Below are positions 60,887 through 64,000 of a stretch of 64,000 bases of DNA, one piece after another; the stretch's first letter is position 1, and every line of letters starts with the position of its first letter. The notes under the pieces were generated by a model that saw only the letters and a program-made list of their open reading frames with translations, searched no databases and had not been told where the DNA came from. Source of the stretch: Actinomycetota bacterium (GTDB lineage Bacteria > Actinomycetota > Actinomycetes > Mycobacteriales > Micromonosporaceae); the NCBI GenBank assembly GCA_005885555.1, contig VAWN01000033.1, forward strand, positions 150,118 through 214,117, in the 5' to 3' direction. The translations under genes and the position numbers were made by a program.

Positions 60887-62913
60887 TCAGCGTGACGACC
60901 GGCCACCTCGATACCGAGGTGCCCCGCGCTGCGCCCCGCCGCCGGCCCTCGGGTGTGCGGCTGCGCCGCCGCGCCGTGCTGATCGAGGTCGTCGGCGCGG
61001 CGGTCTGGTGCGTGGTCGGCTTCCACCTGCTCGTCGGCCCGACCCGCCGGTTCGAGGTGAGCCTCGCCGCCGGCCTCCTGCACCTGTTCGGGGTCAGCGG
61101 CGTCTCCGGCGCCCTGGGCGACGCGTTCATCATCTTCGGGCCCGGACAGCAGCCGATCGTCGCGCAGCTCACCCCGTCGTGCTCGGCCATCAACAGCATC
61201 CTGGCGCTGTCCGCGCTGGGCTTCGTCGTGCTGCGCGAGCGCGCCCAGGTGCTCATGGGCCTGGTCGCCGCCACCTCCTGGGTCCTGCTGGCCAACCAGC
61301 TCCGGCTGATCTCGTCCCTGCTCGCCGGCCGGTACCTGCACCTGGACGTGCTGGTCTGGTTCCACGACTGGGTCGGGGCCGGGCTGAACTTCTGCTACAC
61401 CATCGGCGGCCTGCTCATCATGATCGCGTTCACCATGCACATGCCCGAACGCGCCGAGCAGGACCGGTCGGGCCGGCACACCGCCCGGCGCCCGGACACC
61501 TGGGCCCGGCCCGGGCTCGGGTACCGGGTGGAGCTCAACGGCCGGCCACCGGCCCCGCGGATCCGGGTGGCCGCGTTCGTCCACCGCCACCTGCTGCCCC
61601 GGTCGGTCTCCCGACGACTGGCCGGGCGGCGCGAACGGGGCCGGATCGACTACCGGATCGGGCACCTCGAACCGGCCGCCCGGGTCGAGGCGGTGCGGCG
61701 GCTGGCCGGGCGTGGCCTGGCCGCGCACACCGCGACCCTGGTGGCGGTCGCGACGTACGAGACCGACACCGAGGTCCTCGACGCGCTCGCCGACGCGGTC
61801 GCGGCGCGCCAGTGGGAACCGGTGTCCGACCGGCAGATCGCCGCGCTGCGGCTGTGGGCGCGGGCGTGGATGATGCGGGCGCCCGACGACGACACGCCGA
61901 CCGGGAAGCTGGTCGCGGTGACCGGCGCGGGCGGGCCCGCCGGGGTCGCCGTGATCCGCGCCCTGCGGGCGGCGGGCCGGCCGGTGCTCGCCCTGGATGC
62001 CAGCCCGGACGCCGTGGGCCTGCGGCTGGCGACAAACGCCGAGGTGGTACCGCGTGCCGACGCGCCCGATTTCGGCGACGAGCTTGTCCGCATCCTGGAC
62101 AAGCACCGGCCGGCGGCACTGATCTGCACCGTCGCCGAGGAGTACGCCGCGCTGCACCCGCTCGTCGCGCGCCTGACGGCACTGGAGTGCGCGACCTGGC
62201 TGCCGGACCCGGCCGCCGTCGAGGTGTGCCTCGACAAGCGCGCGTTCGCGCAGGCGCTGCGCGCGGCCGCGGTACCGCATCCGCCGACCGCAGCGACCCG
62301 CGCGGCCACCAAGGCGGTCCCCGGACCGTGGATCGTCAAGCCGGCGCGGGGACGCGGCAGCCGGGGCGTGGTCGCCGCGGACACCAGGACCGAGCTGCAC
62401 CGGGCGTTCGCCACCGTGCCCGAGCCGATCGCGCAGACCCGGCTGGCCGGCCGGGAGTTCACCGCGGACGTGCTCGTCGGCCGGGACGGCACCCTGCTGA
62501 CCTGCGTACCCCGCTGGCGCGACGAGACCAAGGCCGGCATCTCGGTGCGCGGGACCACGTTCGACTCGACCGCGGTGACCGCGGTGGTGGCCGCGACGCT
62601 GCGCGCGGTCGGGCTGACCGGACCCGCGAACGTCCAGGGCTTCGTCGCCGATCCGCAACGCCTCGACGGCGATCCGGACGCCGATGTCAAGGTCCACGTC
62701 GTCGAGGTGAACCCCCGGTTCTCCGGCGGCCTGCCGTTGACGCTCGCCGCCGGGGCGGACGTCGTCGGCACCTACCTCGCCGGCATCCTCGCCCCGGACG
62801 CGCCACTGCCCCGGCTCACCTTCCAGCCCGGGGTGCACATGGCCCGCTACTTCGCCGAGGTGTACTACGCCGACGGTGGCGAGCCGGTACCCGACCCCCT
62901 GGCGTCCGCATGA
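60883..62913 (+). CDS. Exosortase-like membrane domain fused to ATP-grasp enzyme
   Basis: 676 residues. Residues ~30-185 form about six membrane helices with an exosortase/archaeosortase-type triad: Cys100 (TPSCSAINS), Arg141 (NQLRLISS) and His161 (WFHDWVG). Residues ~215-335 are helical (HEAT-like). Residues ~340-660 are an ATP-grasp (VTGAGGPAGVAVIRAL; WIVKPARGRGSRGV; VEVNPRFSGGLP), related to carbamoyl-phosphate synthase-like ligases. The fusion pairs a protein-sorting transpeptidase with a ligase in one chain. ATG 60883 overlaps the GT2 stop. Activity on the neighbour at 58225 is inferred. Confidence 0.8.
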   Translation: MISVTTGHLDTEVPRAAPRRRPSGVRLRRRAVLIEVVGAAVWCVVGFHLLVGPTRRFEVSLAAGLLHLFGVSGVSGALGDAFIIFGPGQQPIVAQLTPSCSAINSILALSALGFVVLRERAQVLMGLVAATSWVLLANQLRLISSLLAGRYLHLDVLVWFHDWVGAGLNFCYTIGGLLIMIAFTMHMPERAEQDRSGRHTARRPDTWARPGLGYRVELNGRPPAPRIRVAAFVHRHLLPRSVSRRLAGRRERGRIDYRIGHLEPAARVEAVRRLAGRGLAAHTATLVAVATYETDTEVLDALADAVAARQWEPVSDRQIAALRLWARAWMMRAPDDDTPTGKLVAVTGAGGPAGVAVIRALRAAGRPVLALDASPDAVGLRLATNAEVVPRADAPDFGDELVRILDKHRPAALICTVAEEYAALHPLVARLTALECATWLPDPAAVEVCLDKRAFAQALRAAAVPHPPTAATRAATKAVPGPWIVKPARGRGSRGVVAADTRTELHRAFATVPEPIAQTRLAGREFTADVLVGRDGTLLTCVPRWRDETKAGISVRGTTFDSTAVTAVVAATLRAVGLTGPANVQGFVADPQRLDGDPDADVKVHVVEVNPRFSGGLPLTLAAGADVVGTYLAGILAPDAPLPRLTFQPGVHMARYFAEVYYADGGEPVPDPLASA

Positions 62914-64000
62914 TGCGCCGGTCGGTCCTCGTGCCGTTCGGTACCCGGCCCGAGGTCATCAAGCTGGCTCCGGTGGTGCGCGCGCTGCGCGTGGCGGGGC
63001 ACCGGGTCACGACCGTCGACACCGGTCAGCACCCGGATCCGGCGATGGGCGCCGACCTGCAGCGCGCGCTCGGGCTGGAGCCGCAGGTGCGGCTGGCGCT
63101 GCCCGACGGGCCGGGTCGCCTCGGTGCGCTGGTGGCCGGCGCCGCCACCGTCCTCGCGACGCATCCGGTCGACGTGGTGCTCGCGCTCGGCGACACCCAC
63201 ACGGTACCGGCCTACGCGCTCGCCGCCCGCGCCGCCGGCCGGCCCTTCGCCCACGTCGAGGCCGGGCTGCGCAGCTTCAACGAGCGCAGCGTCGAGGAGG
63301 TCAACCGGCGGGTCGCGGCGGCGACCGCGCAGCTGCACTTCGCGCCCACGCCACGGGCCGCCGCGTTCCTCGCCGCCGAGGGGGTACCGGCCGAGCGCGT
63401 CTTCGTCGTCGGCAACCCGGTCATCGACGCGCTGCACGAACGGGGCCTGGCACCGGTACCGCCGCAGCGGCGCACCGGCATCCTGGTCACCGCCCACCGG
63501 GCGAGCAACGTCGACGACCCGGACCGGCTGGCCCGCCTGGTGAACCTGGTGGCCGCGCTGGGCGCCGAGCTCGGGCCGGTGCGCTTTCCGGTGCATCCGC
63601 GCACCGCGCGGCGGTTGCGCGAGTACGGGCTCGACGGGCGGCTCGCGGCGCTGCCCGGGGTCCAGCTGTCCGGCCCGGTGCCGTACGAGGACCTGCTCGC
63701 CGCCCTGGCCACCGCGCGCGTCGTGGTCACCGATTCGGGCGGCGTGCAGGAGGAGGCCGCCTATTTCGGGGTACCGGTGGTGGTGCTGCGCCGGTCCACC
63801 CCCCGCTGGGAGGGCGTGGAACTCGGTGCGACGGTGCTGACCGGGGTGACCAGCGACGCGGAGGCGGACCGGGCGCTGGCCGCCGCCCGGCGGCTGAGCG
63901 CGCCGGACGAGCTGGCGCGGGTCGCGGGCCTGCCCTGTCCGTACGGCGACGGCACGACCGGCCGGCAGGTCGCCGCGATCCTGGCCGAGCCCGCCACCAG
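62910..64000 (+). CDS. wecB: UDP-N-acetylglucosamine 2-epimerase (WecB/MnaA type), 3' end outside window
   Basis: The first ~363 residues are visible with no stop. FGTRPEVIKLAPV at the start, GDTHTVPAYALAARAAG, HVEAGLRSFN and TDSGGVQEEAAYFGVPVVVLR are the family motifs. It interconverts UDP-GlcNAc and UDP-ManNAc. The segments normally reading PEExNR and RPEG appear as SVEEVNR and TPRWEG, mild deviations. ATG 62910 overlaps the exosortase stop by 4 nt, placing nucleotide-sugar supply in the sorting operon. Confidence 0.9.
   Translation, partial: MMRRSVLVPFGTRPEVIKLAPVVRALRVAGHRVTTVDTGQHPDPAMGADLQRALGLEPQVRLALPDGPGRLGALVAGAATVLATHPVDVVLALGDTHTVPAYALAARAAGRPFAHVEAGLRSFNERSVEEVNRRVAAATAQLHFAPTPRAAAFLAAEGVPAERVFVVGNPVIDALHERGLAPVPPQRRTGILVTAHRASNVDDPDRLARLVNLVAALGAELGPVRFPVHPRTARRLREYGLDGRLAALPGVQLSGPVPYEDLLAALATARVVVTDSGGVQEEAAYFGVPVVVLRRSTPRWEGVELGATVLTGVTSDAEADRALAAARRLSAPDELARVAGLPCPYGDGTTGRQVAAILAEPAT

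Noticed and set aside
1-64000. tRNA, rRNA, insertion sequence or prophage genes
   Set aside because: No cloverleaf-like sequence, transposase motif or phage structural gene was recognised on either strand by eye; a covariance or profile search would be needed to exclude them.

Overview
The window is very GC-rich, densely packed actinobacterial DNA. Small overlaps (ATGA, GTGA, TGATG) link many genes. Together with ESX/type VII genes, a ShbA/RsdA sigma pair, an IniB/IniA-like locus and many Tat/Sec exported proteins, this suggests a chromosomal segment of a filamentous actinomycete, most likely Micromonosporaceae or a near relative; the family is inferred from gene content and style only. The tetranucleotide GTAC (often as GGTACC) is conspicuously frequent almost everywhere, and one 1.1 kb stretch that lacks it stands out as foreign or rearranged.

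Layout. 1-4.7 kb: end of a type VII secretion locus (Pro/Gly-rich PPE/WXG-like protein, mycosin protease, two small proteins, a WXG-like secreted protein). 4.8-14.2 kb: housekeeping and accessory genes (14-TM exporter, HIT phosphorylase, autoregulated MerR, orphan ribbon-helix-helix protein, thrS, cyclopropane synthase-like methyltransferase, SDR, PfpI). 14.3-24.5 kb: lipoprotein, large secreted protein, aldo-keto reductase/oxidoreductase/kinase-like operon, tyrosine phosphatase, D-aminoacylase, KDPG aldolase and KDG kinase, GyrI-like protein, dienelactone hydrolase. 24.5-29.4 kb: a galE/deacetylase/glycosyltransferase operon facing a BlaI-M56 peptidase pair across two identical dyad operators. 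29.4-36.2 kb: two-component system, Ser/Thr kinase, acyltransferase, and an ECF sigma/anti-sigma/lipoprotein operon. 36.3-42.3 kb: exported glycosidase and a sugar ABC importer without its ATPase. 42.3-44.5 kb: a chimaeric, GTAC-free HemD-winged-helix gene and a PrmC-like methylase. 44.6-50.1 kb: Tat phosphoesterase, formaldehyde dehydrogenase-aquaporin operon, and ShbA with its anti-sigma RsdA.

50.2-58.0 kb is an ini-type locus. A MalT/LuxR-class ATPase regulator and a truncated Hsp70-like ATPase diverge from an IniB-domain protein and two dynamin-like GTPases, with a CCCCTAAC array in the shared promoter. It most resembles an envelope-stress module.

58.2-64.0 kb is an overlapping operon: a small exported protein with an LPAEG-TM-Arg tail, a PIG-L deacetylase, a processive GT2, an exosortase fused to an ATP-grasp enzyme, and a WecB-type epimerase cut by the window edge. 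I read it as a surface-glycan plus protein-sorting system, and it is the most promising novelty here.

Recurrent regulatory themes are (i) probable leaderless genes with TAnnnT 6-7 nt before GTG/ATG, twice built on the stop codon of the preceding gene, and (ii) a 48-bp hairpin element present in two copies with compensatory base changes. No rRNA, tRNA, CRISPR array, transposase or phage gene was recognised.
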